A stretch of 26,429 nucleotides of DNA from a virus, in the IMG/VR virus record IMGVR_UViG_3300017768_000069, positions 1 to 26,429 of that record. One strand, written 5' to 3'. A program made the translations under genes and the position numbers. Position 1 is the stretch's first letter. Every line of letters begins with the position of its first letter. The notes under the pieces are model-generated. The model searched no databases. It was not told the DNA's origin and saw only the letters and a program-made list of their open reading frames with translations. This document shows positions 1-8,875 of the stretch, one piece after another.

Positions 1-65
1 AACTGTCTAGCAGCCTTTCTTACTTTATCATTAGCACCAGGTGCCTGTTGTGCAGGTTTATCCAT
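1..65 (-). CDS. Start of an unidentified gene, cut by the left window edge
   Basis: An ATG at 65 opens a frame that stays open to the window edge; 21 complete codons are visible. The peptide begins MDKPAQQAPGAN and goes on with a basic stretch (DKVRKAARQ). There is no clear Shine-Dalgarno sequence, but a late-type motif CATAAATA sits about 34 nt upstream. The gene follows a protein that looks virion-associated, so a structural gene is possible, but nothing in the visible residues identifies it. Too little is present to judge more. Confidence 0.5.
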   Translation of the reverse strand, partial: MDKPAQQAPGANDKVRKAARQ

Positions 66-81
66 CTGAAGACAAATACTT

Positions 82-1239
82 TTACTTTTTCTTATATTTA
101 TTTATGAATTGCCTACCCCAACTAGAACCCTTTACCATAGTCTCTGCATACTTACGAAGAGCATCAGTTCCAACTCCTCTTTGATTTGCAGGAACACCAG
201 ATACATCAGTCACATCTTTAATCCAAGATTTAAACATAATATCGTCTTCGGTAACACAAATAAGATAGTTAGTTCCTCTACGGATAATCTTACCGACTAA
301 ACCAGTGTTGAGATTTTCTACAAGATCACCAACTTTGTAAATATTTTTCCTTACAAAATTTTCACGAAGATTTCTCCAATCAAACTTTGGTGCAATTTGC
401 CAAAGACTCCAACCTTCTTTAATACCCATTGCATCACGGAGAGTATTGTATAATTGTTTTGTCTGTTTATCGTTCATAGATGTCGGAACACCTTTTCTGA
501 AAGAGGAATAGTCACCTTCGGCAGCTGCCTTTCTTTGTTTTGATGCAGACATTCCTTCAGTTCCTTCGGAATCAGGATCTCTATCTCCTGCAGAAAGAAC
601 TTCTACATTATCAAAGTTATAAAGTCTACCATTATAATCATTTGCTAGTTTTTCAAATTCTTTTACTCTATCGGCACCACCAAGAATACGAACTCCGGCA
701 TATCCATCAGTGTGTGCTTTTTTCAAGACATCAAAAATTGTTCTGTTACCAGGATCATTTACAATTTTTCCACTATGACCAGGATACATTTGTTTCATAA
801 TCTCAACCTTAGTATCAGGATCTAAGGGATTTTTTTTCTTATCCTGACTGCGTGATGGAACAATAATATAATCACCCTCATCAGAACTTGATGCAACTGT
901 ATCTAAAAGTTTTTCATGTCCTGTGGTAGGAGGATTGAACCTACCAAAAGCAACGGTCAAAGTTCCTTTTGTTTTTTCAACTTCAGGCGGACCTTGTGGT
1001 TCTTGAATTTCACTACTTGAAGTTGCCTGAGATAATCTTTTCTCAGTATCAGTGTTTGGTGGATCTTGCTTACCAACACGTTGCCTTTTATTATAAAACT
1101 TAAGTTGTCCTTTCTCAGTTTTTGCTACAAACTCACCCTTCTTGTCATACCATCCACCATGTCCATCACCAACCAGTCCCATTCTTTTTGCCTGCTGGAC
1201 TGCAGTTGACTCAGATAAAAATTGAAAAAAATTCTTCAT
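82..1239 (-). CDS. Nucleotidyltransferase-fold protein, probably virion-associated
   Basis: 385 residues from the ATG at 1239, which overlaps the upstream stop as TGATG; a GTG one codon earlier is less likely. The N-terminus (about 1-60) has the pattern QQAKRMGLVGDGHGGWYDKK followed by a lysine-rich tail, which I recall from many T4-like cyanophage structural proteins. The middle carries a cytidylyltransferase/NMN adenylyltransferase-type motif, GRFNPPTTGH at about 99-108, and a later basic SASKQRKAA segment near 231 that fits the second conserved motif of this superfamily. The C-terminal part (from about 305, YKVGDLVENLNTGLVGKI) resembles a small beta-barrel/KOW-like module. The family transfers nucleotidyl groups to small phosphorylated substrates; the substrate here is unknown. 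Annotated relatives in cyanophages are usually called cytidylyltransferase. Confidence 0.75.
   Translation of the reverse strand: MKNFFQFLSESTAVQQAKRMGLVGDGHGGWYDKKGEFVAKTEKGQLKFYNKRQRVGKQDPPNTDTEKRLSQATSSSEIQEPQGPPEVEKTKGTLTVAFGRFNPPTTGHEKLLDTVASSSDEGDYIIVPSRSQDKKKNPLDPDTKVEIMKQMYPGHSGKIVNDPGNRTIFDVLKKAHTDGYAGVRILGGADRVKEFEKLANDYNGRLYNFDNVEVLSAGDRDPDSEGTEGMSASKQRKAAAEGDYSSFRKGVPTSMNDKQTKQLYNTLRDAMGIKEGWSLWQIAPKFDWRNLRENFVRKNIYKVGDLVENLNTGLVGKIIRRGTNYLICVTEDDIMFKSWIKDVTDVSGVPANQRGVGTDALRKYAETMVKGSSWGRQFINKYKKK
99..106 (-). promoter_or_regulatory. Candidate T4-type late promoter CATAAATA
   Basis: On the minus strand the sequence reads CATAAATAAATA, fitting the NATAAATA late motif recognised by gp55-type sigma factors; a gp55 gene is in this window. 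The predicted start near 93 would leave a leader of about 28 nt before the ATG at 65. The motif lies inside the 3' end of the upstream gene and the region is AT-rich, so chance occurrence is possible. Confidence 0.35.
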
Positions 1240-1469
1240 CACTTCCTTTTACTTAATTCTTTTATTACCTGACGTTTATGAGATACAATGTATTCTAGCA
1301 CACCCTGACGCATATGCTTATATTTATCTTTTGCTTTTTGTGTCTTAGAACTAGCAATTTTTTTACTTAAGGTAATATAAACGTATGCAATAAACTGATC
1401 ATATTTTTCTCTTAAACTTTTAGAATTTGGTTGAAAAGAATTTATCAATTCAATTATTTGTAAGTTCAT
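1239..1469 (-). CDS. Small conserved phage protein of unknown function
   Basis: 76 residues, ATG at 1469 overlapping the upstream stop as TAATG, and its own stop overlapping the next start as TGATG, so it is translationally coupled on both sides. The sequence is lysine- and serine-rich and probably helical (SKKIASSKTQKAKDKYKHMR in the middle). No catalytic motif, signal peptide or membrane segment is visible. It lies between two proteins that may be virion components, so a structural or assembly role is conceivable but not shown. Confidence 0.7.
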   Translation of the reverse strand: MNLQIIELINSFQPNSKSLREKYDQFIAYVYITLSKKIASSKTQKAKDKYKHMRQGVLEYIVSHKRQVIKELSKRK

Positions 1470-2809
1470 TATTCTATTTTACCATAGGGCCCGGAGTTTG
1501 GTGACTGAGAATTAGCATAGAAATACATCTCTTGCACTATTTTATTTTGTATTTTTCTGGATTGCGACTCAAGTATCTTTGCAAATTTAACTCCAGTATA
1601 CTTTGCAAATCTCCATTTAGCATCCTTATTTTTAACCTGTGCAACAAATTCTTCTTTTGTTAAATTCATTGGTTGTATCTTTTGTATATCATCATATATT
1701 TCTTCCATCAAACTAATATCTTCTAATTGAGGACTATTTGTATAATTTGGTATCTCAGAAAGTCCAAAAGATTTTAGCATTTTATTCAAAGGTCCAAATG
1801 ATATTTTCCCTTGATTTGCTGCCGTTCCTTGAATCTCACCTTTCCATCCGGAAGGTCCTCCAGAATCAGATCTCCACTGAATTTCAAATCTTCCACCAGG
1901 TTTCCAAATAGTAAAAGTATCCATGGCACTTAAAGGATTATCTGGTTTTTTGAAAATAATAGTCCCTGCATACTGAATATCACCGGCATTTCTATCTTTA
2001 GTCATATTATAATACTTGAATGGTTTAGCACCTTTTGCAATTTTTTTCAAAGAAACACCGATTAATTTTTTATCATTGATCATATTAACCATTAACTGAT
2101 TAAGTCCTTTAATGGTAGGAGCATCTTGTATCATTTTCCAATCAGATTCTGACATTGTATTTGACACAAGATAAAAATCAGCAGGACTCCATTTATTAAT
2201 ATTGCTGAATAATTTTTCTTTTCTATTAAGTTCTTTTAATTTAGATTCTATTATTGAAACTTTTCTACTACCTCTATGAAATATCCAATTAACATTTTTG
2301 TCAACATTAGAATATAATTCATTAGCTCCTTGAATAGATGAATTAATCCAATCTTCGGAGATGTTAATCATATCCTCAAATTTTGCATCAACATCAATAA
2401 AACTTTTACACTTTTCAAAATTACTTACGGATACATCTTCAACTTTTATTTTTCTTTTCAATGATCTGAATGCTAATGCTGCATATAAACACTGCGCTGA
2501 TTCGACATTTCTAGTTTGAAGAGCTCCTCTATCTGCACCTTTTCTAACAGGTTTATAAAGTATAATAATTTTATCATTAGTTAAATTTACAACAGTGGCA
2601 GGAAAAGAAGACGCTCCAACCTTTTCTCTGGTTATCTTATTATTTGGAATTTTTGATTTTGTGAAAGAGTCTTCAACTTTTTTCTGCATGGAAGCTCTAT
2701 CAGGACCTTTTACAATAAAGGTTGTACTTCTAGAAGTAGCTGCTTTTACTGTGACATCAAATTCTCTAAATGATGTAACTATTCTATAAACCTCTTCCCC
2801 AAAATTCAT
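1469..2809 (-). CDS. Large protein of unknown function
   Basis: 446 residues from the ATG at 2809, directly downstream of the tRNA-Thr. I do not recognise the family. It is soluble-looking, lysine-rich, without signal peptide or membrane segments. The N-terminal 60 residues look like an alpha/beta module (YRIVTSFREFDVTVKAA, then FIVKGPDR). The central part contains KWSPADFYLVS and MVNMINDKKLIGVSLKK. The later IQYAGTIIFKKPDNP and FTIWKPGGRFEIQWRS segments look like beta strands. KWSPAD and LIGVSLKK are vaguely like phrases seen in some nuclease-like phage proteins, but I cannot assign an active site. A GATAAATA motif lies only 10 nt before the start, and no good ribosome-binding site is visible. 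Confidence 0.75.
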   Translation of the reverse strand: MNFGEEVYRIVTSFREFDVTVKAATSRSTTFIVKGPDRASMQKKVEDSFTKSKIPNNKITREKVGASSFPATVVNLTNDKIIILYKPVRKGADRGALQTRNVESAQCLYAALAFRSLKRKIKVEDVSVSNFEKCKSFIDVDAKFEDMINISEDWINSSIQGANELYSNVDKNVNWIFHRGSRKVSIIESKLKELNRKEKLFSNINKWSPADFYLVSNTMSESDWKMIQDAPTIKGLNQLMVNMINDKKLIGVSLKKIAKGAKPFKYYNMTKDRNAGDIQYAGTIIFKKPDNPLSAMDTFTIWKPGGRFEIQWRSDSGGPSGWKGEIQGTAANQGKISFGPLNKMLKSFGLSEIPNYTNSPQLEDISLMEEIYDDIQKIQPMNLTKEEFVAQVKNKDAKWRFAKYTGVKFAKILESQSRKIQNKIVQEMYFYANSQSPNSGPYGKIE

Positions 2810-2818
2810 TTTTATTTT

Positions 2819-2826
2819 TATTTATC
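2819..2826 (-). promoter_or_regulatory. Weak candidate late promoter GATAAATA
   Basis: The minus strand reads GATAAATA between the tRNA gene and the start codon at 2809. Its predicted transcription start would be only about 4 nt before the ATG, which would give an almost leaderless message, so it may not be functional or the motif may arise from AT-richness. Confidence 0.2.
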
Positions 2827-2833
2827 CCCTATA

Positions 2834-2907
2834 AGCCAACTAACGGACTTGAACCGTTGACCTGAGCTTTACAAAAACCCTGCTCTATCCAGCTGAGCTA
2901 AGTTGGC
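2834..2907 (-). tRNA. tRNA-Thr (anticodon UGU)
   Basis: The minus strand folds as a full cloverleaf of 74 nt: acceptor GCCAACT/AGTTGGC, D stem GCTC/GAGC, anticodon stem GGGTT/AGCTC (with one wobble) around loop TTTGTAA giving anticodon TGT, variable loop AGGTC, and T stem AACGG/CCGTT around TTCAAGT. The discriminator is U. CCA is not encoded, so it must be added by the host enzyme. It reads ACA codons, which fits the A-rich codon use of the phage. It sits inside the operon between two protein genes. Confidence 0.95.
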
Positions 2908-2914
2908 AAAAAAG

Positions 2915-3151
2915 TCAGAGTTTGCCTCCGACAAAAGCATTTCCGACAACTCTAGTATATAAATGGAGAGTTCCTTCTTGTTCACATTTGAGATGCCATC
3001 GTGTCATAATGACAACCGAATCTCTTGTGGGACCAGTAAGCATTTGACGACCTTGTTTGGTTTCACTTGACCATAAACCGAATCGTGTTTCCCATACACG
3101 GAAACAATCATCGATCCATTCATATTCAGAAATTTCAGGATGCTCATTCAT
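2915..3151 (-). CDS. Small conserved protein of unknown function
   Basis: 78 residues from the ATG at 3151 (MNEHPEISEYEWIDDCFRVW). The frame extends further upstream to 3226 but that part runs inside the preceding gene, so the internal ATG, overlapping the upstream stop by 8 nt, is preferred. The protein is compact and mixed alpha/beta, with tryptophans in the N-terminal half and a C-terminal LYTRVVGNAFVGGKL. No motif gives a function. It is followed by the tRNA-Thr gene after only 7 nt. Confidence 0.65.
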   Translation of the reverse strand: MNEHPEISEYEWIDDCFRVWETRFGLWSSETKQGRQMLTGPTRDSVVIMTRWHLKCEQEGTLHLYTRVVGNAFVGGKL

Positions 3152-3356
3152 TAGTGTCTTCTTCCTTTTTATTAAATCCAAACGGACCTTCTTTTTCGTC
3201 CAGTGCAAACTTAAGAGCAACACCACCGACAGCTTCCATAACTCTCAAGATATCTTCTGCTTTTGCACCTTCACCAAGTTCTCTGGCAATATACCAATAC
3301 TTAGGCCAGAAAGTTTCTCCTGCTTTTTGATAATCTTCAAGTGTTAATAGTTTCAT
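3144..3356 (-). CDS. Small conserved protein of unknown function
   Basis: 70 residues, ATG at 3356 overlapping the previous stop as ATGA. The N-terminal half (MKLLTLEDYQKAGETFWPKY) and the central GEGAKAEDILRVMEAVGGVAL suggest a small helical domain; the C-terminus is charged (KKEEDTNE). No known motif. It belongs to a run of four small coupled genes downstream of mazG. Confidence 0.7.
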   Translation of the reverse strand: MKLLTLEDYQKAGETFWPKYWYIARELGEGAKAEDILRVMEAVGGVALKFALDEKEGPFGFNKKEEDTNE

Positions 3357-3496
3357 TTTCCAACTCCATAATCAGGTGCTTTTTTTTCAAGTTCACGAAT
3401 AGTTTGATGCAGTCTTTCTACTGCCTTACGCATCTCTTCAGTTTCTTCATACTCCCAAGTTTCACCTTTACTATTTACAAATTCTTTTTTAGTCAT
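3353..3496 (-). CDS. 47-residue charged peptide of unknown function
   Basis: A short frame of 47 codons with ATG at 3496, overlapping the mazG stop as ATGA and itself ending as ATGA with the next gene. A purine-rich AAGGAGGGAGA stretch lies upstream of the start at about 3501-3511 and is a good ribosome-binding site. The product begins MTKKEFVNSKGETWEYEE and continues as a charged, probably helical segment (VERLHQTIRELEKK). Function unknown. Coupling on both sides and the strong ribosome-binding site make it a real gene. Confidence 0.75.
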   Translation of the reverse strand: MTKKEFVNSKGETWEYEETEEMRKAVERLHQTIRELEKKAPDYGVGK

Positions 3497-3897
3497 AAGT
3501 CTCCCTCCTTACGATTTTCTGAATGATGAACATCAAAACTACCACCAGGATATCTAGACTCAAGTTTTTCAACATTCATCTCAATTACTTCATCAAAGGT
3601 AGTATCAAGTGCCATACATGCCTGTGCCAGATACCAACAAATGTCACCTAGCTCACGTTTCATGTGGAAGACATTTTCTTCATTATAAGGTTTACCTTGC
3701 AGGAAGATTTTCTTTACAACTTCGGTGAACTCACCAGATTCTGCAGTCAAACCAAGTGCGGCAGTCATGAGTTGAGTGACATTGCAGTCATTGGCATCAA
3801 GTTCTCTCAAACGTGCCTCAAGAATTTTGGGATCCAAACTAGGAGCACTGGTGACTCCCTTTACAAATTCAAGATACTTTTTAGTGTCAACAGTCAT
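3493..3897 (-). CDS. mazG: MazG-like nucleoside triphosphate pyrophosphohydrolase
   Basis: 134 residues, ATG at 3897 overlapping the gp41 stop as TAATG. The all-alpha NTP-PPase (MazG) metal-binding pattern is present: E53 and E56 in TAESGEFTEVVKK, then E82 and D85 in RELGDICWYLA, followed by NVEKLESRYPGG, a typical MazG ending. The family hydrolyses nucleoside triphosphates to monophosphates and pyrophosphate. In cyanophages it has been proposed to tune nucleotide pools or host alarmone signalling; that role is from the literature on relatives and is not settled. It sits at the end of the replication operon next to gp41. Confidence 0.9.
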   Translation of the reverse strand: MTVDTKKYLEFVKGVTSAPSLDPKILEARLRELDANDCNVTQLMTAALGLTAESGEFTEVVKKIFLQGKPYNEENVFHMKRELGDICWYLAQACMALDTTFDEVIEMNVEKLESRYPGGSFDVHHSENRKEGDL

Positions 3898-5270
3898 TAA
3901 AACTTAAACCCCTCAAAAGATTTTTTTGATTTATCTTCGTCATTATACTCTTCTTCCTGCCCACTGTCAAGAATATCGTCCTGTGCCTTTTGCTCACAAT
4001 CATATAGTCGCATCTTGGCACGATCAATTCCGACAATAAATCTCTTGAAGATAGTCGGATCATTATATCGATTCTTCAACTGCTTCACCATTATCTGACC
4101 AAGTTGTTCAAGTTCCTCAGTGCTAATAAGGGCAAACATAAGATCAGCAGTAGCAGGGAGACCAAAGGACTCCGAAGTGTCAGTAATGTCAACATCAGAG
4201 CTACCATAACCAGAACGAGTGGTCTGCGTGGCAGATACGATAGGGACGTTTGCCTCAACAGCCAACCCTCTAAGCTCTTCTGCAATAGCCTTAATATAGC
4301 TATATGAATTGACAGAAACACCTGACTTATACCTGCTGGAAGCACATATATTAAGGTAATCAATGAAAATAATGTCAGGTCTAAATGACTTCTTAAGTGC
4401 AAGTTCATTAAGAAGTGCCTTAAAATGTCCACTGTGTGCAGAGGCAGTAGGATATTCTTTAATTATAAGAGACCCTTGAGTTTTTTCTGCTAGTCTAGTA
4501 ACTTTATTTTCAAATGATGACCTAGGAAGGTCCGTCAAGTCCTGGATCGGGACGTTGAGAAGGTTGGCGTCAATTCGTTCAGCAATCTTCTCTTCTGCCA
4601 TCTCCATTGTAATATAGAGAACGTTTCTCCCCTGGAGCAGCACGGAGCTAGCAACATGGCACATGAATAGAGACTTGCCGACACCTGTACCAGCAAGCGC
4701 GATGTTAAGAGTCTTGTTAGGTAAACCACCTTTCGTGATTTTGTTAAAGTATTCGAGATCGAATTCAATTTTGTCCTCCTTACGGTGATAAGATTCATAT
4801 CGTTCTTCATAATCTTGTAGGTAATCATGTCCAATGTGGTTGTCAAAAGAAACAGCAAGTGCCTCAGAAAGAATGCTAGGAATAGCATCACGATTTTTCT
4901 TTTCATCATTACCATCGGCAATGTGAATAGATTCCATAAGTGCAATATAAATTGCACGATCACGACACCATTTCTCAGTGGTATCTAATAACCACTGACT
5001 CTCCACCAAAGAATTATGTAGGGAACTTACAATGTCTCTGGATTGCTTAATTTCTTCTTCAGTGAGATCAGTTCGATTATCAATCTCAATCTGAAGAGCT
5101 TCTTGAGTGATGGTGGAATTGTATTTTACAATAAAATGAACTATCTCTTGAAAGATAGTCTTTTCCGTCTTAACTTCAAAAAAGTCTGGTTGTATAAAAG
5201 GAATTACCTTTCTTGCATAGTCTTCATCAAAAACAAGGTTTCTTAGGATTGTCGTTTCGATTCTTTCCAT
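3897..5270 (-). CDS. gp41: Replicative DNA helicase gp41 (DnaB-like)
   Basis: 457 residues, close to T4 gp41 in length. The N-terminal third is a helical DnaB-like domain. The RecA-like motor has Walker A GTGVGKS near residue 195 and a Walker B-type strand IIFIDYLN near 303, followed by SATQTTRSGYG and a C-terminal acidic, lysine-ending tail. It is the hexameric helicase that unwinds DNA at the phage replication fork and works with the primase. It lies downstream of uvsX, separated by a 45-codon gene, and is coupled to mazG by TAATG. Confidence 0.93.
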   Translation of the reverse strand: MERIETTILRNLVFDEDYARKVIPFIQPDFFEVKTEKTIFQEIVHFIVKYNSTITQEALQIEIDNRTDLTEEEIKQSRDIVSSLHNSLVESQWLLDTTEKWCRDRAIYIALMESIHIADGNDEKKNRDAIPSILSEALAVSFDNHIGHDYLQDYEERYESYHRKEDKIEFDLEYFNKITKGGLPNKTLNIALAGTGVGKSLFMCHVASSVLLQGRNVLYITMEMAEEKIAERIDANLLNVPIQDLTDLPRSSFENKVTRLAEKTQGSLIIKEYPTASAHSGHFKALLNELALKKSFRPDIIFIDYLNICASSRYKSGVSVNSYSYIKAIAEELRGLAVEANVPIVSATQTTRSGYGSSDVDITDTSESFGLPATADLMFALISTEELEQLGQIMVKQLKNRYNDPTIFKRFIVGIDRAKMRLYDCEQKAQDDILDSGQEEEYNDEDKSKKSFEGFKF

Positions 5271-5380
5271 TTATTCAAATAATAATCACTTTCAGGTTCA
5301 GTAATAAGAGTCATACCCATTTTAAGGAATTGTTCACCCTTATCAGTCTCTTTAAATCTTCTTTTCTTTTCATGCTCCAT
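5243..5380 (-). CDS. 45-residue basic protein between uvsX and gp41
   Basis: A frame of 45 codons with ATG at 5380, overlapping the 3' end of uvsX by 11 nt and running 28 nt into the start of gp41. The product starts MEHEKKRRFKETDKGEQFLK and ends in a basic YLNKWKESKRQS. It has no recognised domain. The overlaps on both sides and the exact filling of the only gap in the operon argue that it is translated. A role in replication is only suggested by position. Confidence 0.6.
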   Translation of the reverse strand: MEHEKKRRFKETDKGEQFLKMGMTLITEPESDYYLNKWKESKRQS

Positions 5381-6374
5381 AACTGAACTCCTGTTGTGCT
5401 ATCTTATCTAGTTTTTCCATGATTTCTTCAGTAAAATATTCTTCAGGATCTTTTAAGATTGCCTTCGCATAAACTTTTTTACCGTTCATTTCGTATCGAC
5501 CAGCAGAGTTTTTCCAAAGTCCACCAATCTCACCGAGTTCAAGAAGACCATAATATCGATCAAGACCACGTTCATCGTAATACAGACGCACCGTAACATC
5601 TTTGTTCTCCTTACTTAAACGCGACTTAGCAGTCTTTGCCTTGATAAGATTTCCGACGATTTCTGTTCCATCCTTTTCTTTCTTTTTGCTGAGATAGATG
5701 ATTGTAGACGCAGCATACTTAAGTCCACTGCCTCCACCCATTTCTTTTGTAGGAACATAAGAACCGATAACATCGTAAGTGTGATTTGTAACAATCATTG
5801 GAATGTTTGCCTGACCTAACTTGAGTGTGAGCATACGAAAGGCACCTTTGATAAGTTGAGATTTGGTCATGTCCCTAACTTGTTTATCATTCAGTGCATC
5901 AGTAATCTCTTTCTCCGTGGAAAGCATCCCCAAAGAGTCTAGCACAAACATAAGAGGTTTGCGTTCATCTTCAGGTTTTTTTAGATATATATCTACTGCC
6001 TTAAGTGCCTTGCTGCGGAACTCCTCAACAGTAACGACATTTACAACTACGGTTCTTTCAAGATCTACCCCACGACTTGCGAGTAGAGACTTATTAACAG
6101 CGGCTTCAGTGTCAAAATATAAGCACATCCCATCAGGGTTAGAATCCAAAAAATTCTTGACGACAGCAAGGGAAAAAAAAGTTTTTCCAGTACTAGACTC
6201 ACCAGCAATGGCAGTAATCTTATTCCCAGATACACCGCCAAATATAGACCCTGAAACAAGTCCATTAAAAATATACGAACCTGTGTCAACATATGTTTCA
6301 GTTTCGTCAATATCTGCTGCGAGTTTTGTGTAGTCATCTCCAATCTCTTTTACTATATCTTTAAGGAAGTCCAT
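5370..6374 (-). CDS. uvsX: RecA-like recombinase UvsX
   Basis: 334 residues, shorter than T4 UvsX but with the full RecA core. Walker A is GESSTGKTF at 58-66, Walker B is LMFVLDSLG ending near residue 149, and the segment with MGGGSGLKYAAS corresponds to the L2/ATP-cap region. It forms filaments on single-stranded DNA and performs strand exchange for recombination-dependent replication and repair. It is coupled to gp43 by TAATG at 6374. Confidence 0.95.
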   Translation of the reverse strand: MDFLKDIVKEIGDDYTKLAADIDETETYVDTGSYIFNGLVSGSIFGGVSGNKITAIAGESSTGKTFFSLAVVKNFLDSNPDGMCLYFDTEAAVNKSLLASRGVDLERTVVVNVVTVEEFRSKALKAVDIYLKKPEDERKPLMFVLDSLGMLSTEKEITDALNDKQVRDMTKSQLIKGAFRMLTLKLGQANIPMIVTNHTYDVIGSYVPTKEMGGGSGLKYAASTIIYLSKKKEKDGTEIVGNLIKAKTAKSRLSKENKDVTVRLYYDERGLDRYYGLLELGEIGGLWKNSAGRYEMNGKKVYAKAILKDPEEYFTEEIMEKLDKIAQQEFSYGA

Positions 6375-8875
6375 TATGCAAAAAATAATTCTAGGTTTAC
6401 AGTTTTTTCAACACTCCATCCAATGGCATCAAGAATTGCCTTGAGTGGTTCTACAAAACTCTTTTCAAATTGTAGGTCATAGTCAAGGTACTTGTCAAGA
6501 CCAAGTTCTTTGGGAAAATCCTGAATAAATGAGATTACATTCTCTTGGATGATATTTGGTTTCTTCAAATAAATAAACTTAATCTTTTCACCATTATTAA
6601 TAAGAGAGTACTTATTAGTCAGTTTGTGCTCTTTTATGTAGTGATTGAAAAGAAGTGCTCCACGACAGTGAATTGGTGTTCCCTTTGCATAGATATTAGA
6701 ATGAGATCTATACTTTACAACGTCAGATACTGAACGTGGAAATGCAATCTCTTCTGGTGGAAGTTTTTTAAACTCAACACGACAATTATCGATGAATTTG
6801 ATGACATCATCTTCAGTCCCATTCATCATAAGTTTAAGACCATCTTTGATCATCTGACGACAAGGTGCCGGTGTAGATGATTTGACTGCCTCAATGCCCA
6901 TCATCTTCAGTTTTGGTTCAGTATATTGAACACCCTCACTGTTCCATACATTGAGAATATACCGTTTCTTCGCAGTCCAGATACCACGTTCGGCAATATT
7001 CTCACGTTTCATAATCATTTTTTGTTCATATGCCTGAACGTAATCCGCAAGCTTCGTATAAGATTGTTCGATGAATGGTTCCAACTTGTCTTGACAGATC
7101 TTGCCAAGTATCGAAACAATTGCTGTTTTATCGCCAGACTTACCACTAAAAAATTTATTAACAAGAGGTCCCATATTAAGATAGATGGAGTCAGTGTCAG
7201 ATGCGATGACATAATCCTCCTCCTCTGTTTGTAAAAGTTTATTTAGGTAACCATTCATACGATTTTCAATCCATCGAATTGAAACTTGACCTGAAAGAGT
7301 AATTGCTTCAGCATTTGCCAGTTTATAATACCTAAAATACTGATTACCAATAGCACCATATGCAGAGTTGAGCTGAATCTTTCGTGCCATCTGAATGTTG
7401 TTGCACCTGGCAATTTCTTTTTCCAATGCCTTTGTCGGAGTTTTTTCATAATCTTGTTTTGCCTGAAGCATTTTCTTTTTATAGACGGTTCGATCCTTGT
7501 AGATCTTTTCCATCAGTTCTGGCAAGAACCCACGAACGTCCTTCCGATACATGGCACCATTGGCACATACCGCATTGTCCTTATACAACTCAAACGTTAG
7601 TTCTTCATTAAGTATTTTATCAACGGTAGCACTTGGGTGTCGTTCTTCAAGTAACGTCTCTGGGGAGATATTATATTGCATGATAAGATGAGGATATAGA
7701 CTGTTAAGGTCAAAACTAACCACCCAGTCATACTTTCCCGGAATCGGTTCCTTGACATATGCTCCAGCGTATTTGGAATCCTTGTCAGAACGTTCCTTTG
7801 GAGGAATTACAATATTTCTCTTCTTCAGATAGTTGTAAATGATCGTATCCCACATACGAACCTGTGAGAAGACATCCGCATAATTTGCCTTGGCATCATA
7901 TGCCATGGTAATTGCAAGTTCAATCAGTTTCATCTTGTCTTCCAGACGGTCAACAAGTTCCACGTCAATGATGTTGTACTCTACAAACTTCTGCCATCCA
8001 TTTGTATAGAAGTCCTTGAACGTATCAAACTCCGAGTGATCGAGTTTCTTCTGTCCAAGTTCAATACTGGCAATATAATCCAAACGATAGGACTCTTGTG
8101 CCTTATAAGTAAACTTCTTATAAAGATTCAGATAGTCAAGTTGAGTGACACCACCAATGTCATATGCAATATTCTTTCTACCTACAATATAAATCTCACG
8201 CTCAGTCACAAGTCCCCATGGAGAGAGTCTCTTCATGAGTTTCTCACCGAGAATACGATCAATACGTCGAACCAAATAAGGAATATCGTACAGTTCACTA
8301 TTCCAACCAGTAATGACTTCAGGTGTATTACCCTCAATCATCCACCAGTTGATAAAATCCGTCAACAGTTCATATTCTGTACGGAATCCTTTATAGATAA
8401 CGTTCTCTTGTTTATTTAGAAATTGACCCCTACCCCAAGTGCGAATTTGTTTCGTGGAGTAATCTTGAATTGTAATGAGAAGAACTTCTTCTGCGGCAGA
8501 TTCTACATCGGGGAATCCGTTCTCTGATGCAACCTCAATATCAATGGTGGCAATCTTGATCTTACTGGTATCAAACTTAATCTCTTCTTCTGGATACATC
8601 TCAGAAATATACTGATAAATGTATCGATCGTTTCCATAGATTTTAAAGTTATCTACGCCGTCATACCTTTTAATAAACTCACGACAGTCACGGACAGTTC
8701 CCGGTTCTATAGGTTCTACATGCTCACCCTGAAGAGTTTGATATTTTGTTTTTTTATTAGACTCAACAAAAAGAGTCGGGTAAAACTTCTCTCGGGTTGC
8801 GAAATGACGACCATTTTCATAACCTCGGACCAAGAAGTGATCCCCGACCATTTGAACATTAGTATAAAAACGCAT
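6374..8875 (-). CDS. gp43: DNA polymerase gp43, family B
   Basis: 833 residues in one uninterrupted frame, somewhat shorter than T4 gp43. The 3'-5' exonuclease domain shows Exo I DIE at 112-114 and Exo II ITGWNSELYDIPYL. The polymerase domain has motif A FDLNSLYP near 388, motif B KIQLNSAYG near 500 and motif C SDTDS near 560. The C-terminal tail ends VNLELFFA, a plausible clamp-binding tail for gp45. No intron or intein is visible. It is the replicative polymerase, transcribed from the promoter at 9174-9202 together with the upstream 92-residue gene. Confidence 0.97.
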   Translation of the reverse strand: MRFYTNVQMVGDHFLVRGYENGRHFATREKFYPTLFVESNKKTKYQTLQGEHVEPIEPGTVRDCREFIKRYDGVDNFKIYGNDRYIYQYISEMYPEEEIKFDTSKIKIATIDIEVASENGFPDVESAAEEVLLITIQDYSTKQIRTWGRGQFLNKQENVIYKGFRTEYELLTDFINWWMIEGNTPEVITGWNSELYDIPYLVRRIDRILGEKLMKRLSPWGLVTEREIYIVGRKNIAYDIGGVTQLDYLNLYKKFTYKAQESYRLDYIASIELGQKKLDHSEFDTFKDFYTNGWQKFVEYNIIDVELVDRLEDKMKLIELAITMAYDAKANYADVFSQVRMWDTIIYNYLKKRNIVIPPKERSDKDSKYAGAYVKEPIPGKYDWVVSFDLNSLYPHLIMQYNISPETLLEERHPSATVDKILNEELTFELYKDNAVCANGAMYRKDVRGFLPELMEKIYKDRTVYKKKMLQAKQDYEKTPTKALEKEIARCNNIQMARKIQLNSAYGAIGNQYFRYYKLANAEAITLSGQVSIRWIENRMNGYLNKLLQTEEEDYVIASDTDSIYLNMGPLVNKFFSGKSGDKTAIVSILGKICQDKLEPFIEQSYTKLADYVQAYEQKMIMKRENIAERGIWTAKKRYILNVWNSEGVQYTEPKLKMMGIEAVKSSTPAPCRQMIKDGLKLMMNGTEDDVIKFIDNCRVEFKKLPPEEIAFPRSVSDVVKYRSHSNIYAKGTPIHCRGALLFNHYIKEHKLTNKYSLINNGEKIKFIYLKKPNIIQENVISFIQDFPKELGLDKYLDYDLQFEKSFVEPLKAILDAIGWSVEKTVNLELFFA

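Noticed and set aside
4535-4963. 142-codon frame antiparallel/out of frame within gp41
   Set aside because: Lies fully inside the gp41 gene on the same strand in another frame, has low-complexity leucine/serine-rich composition and no conserved motif; it is a shadow of gp41.
5863-6333. 156-codon plus-strand frame opposite uvsX
   Set aside because: Entirely antisense to uvsX, serine/threonine-rich as expected from the complement of a coding frame, with no ribosome-binding site.
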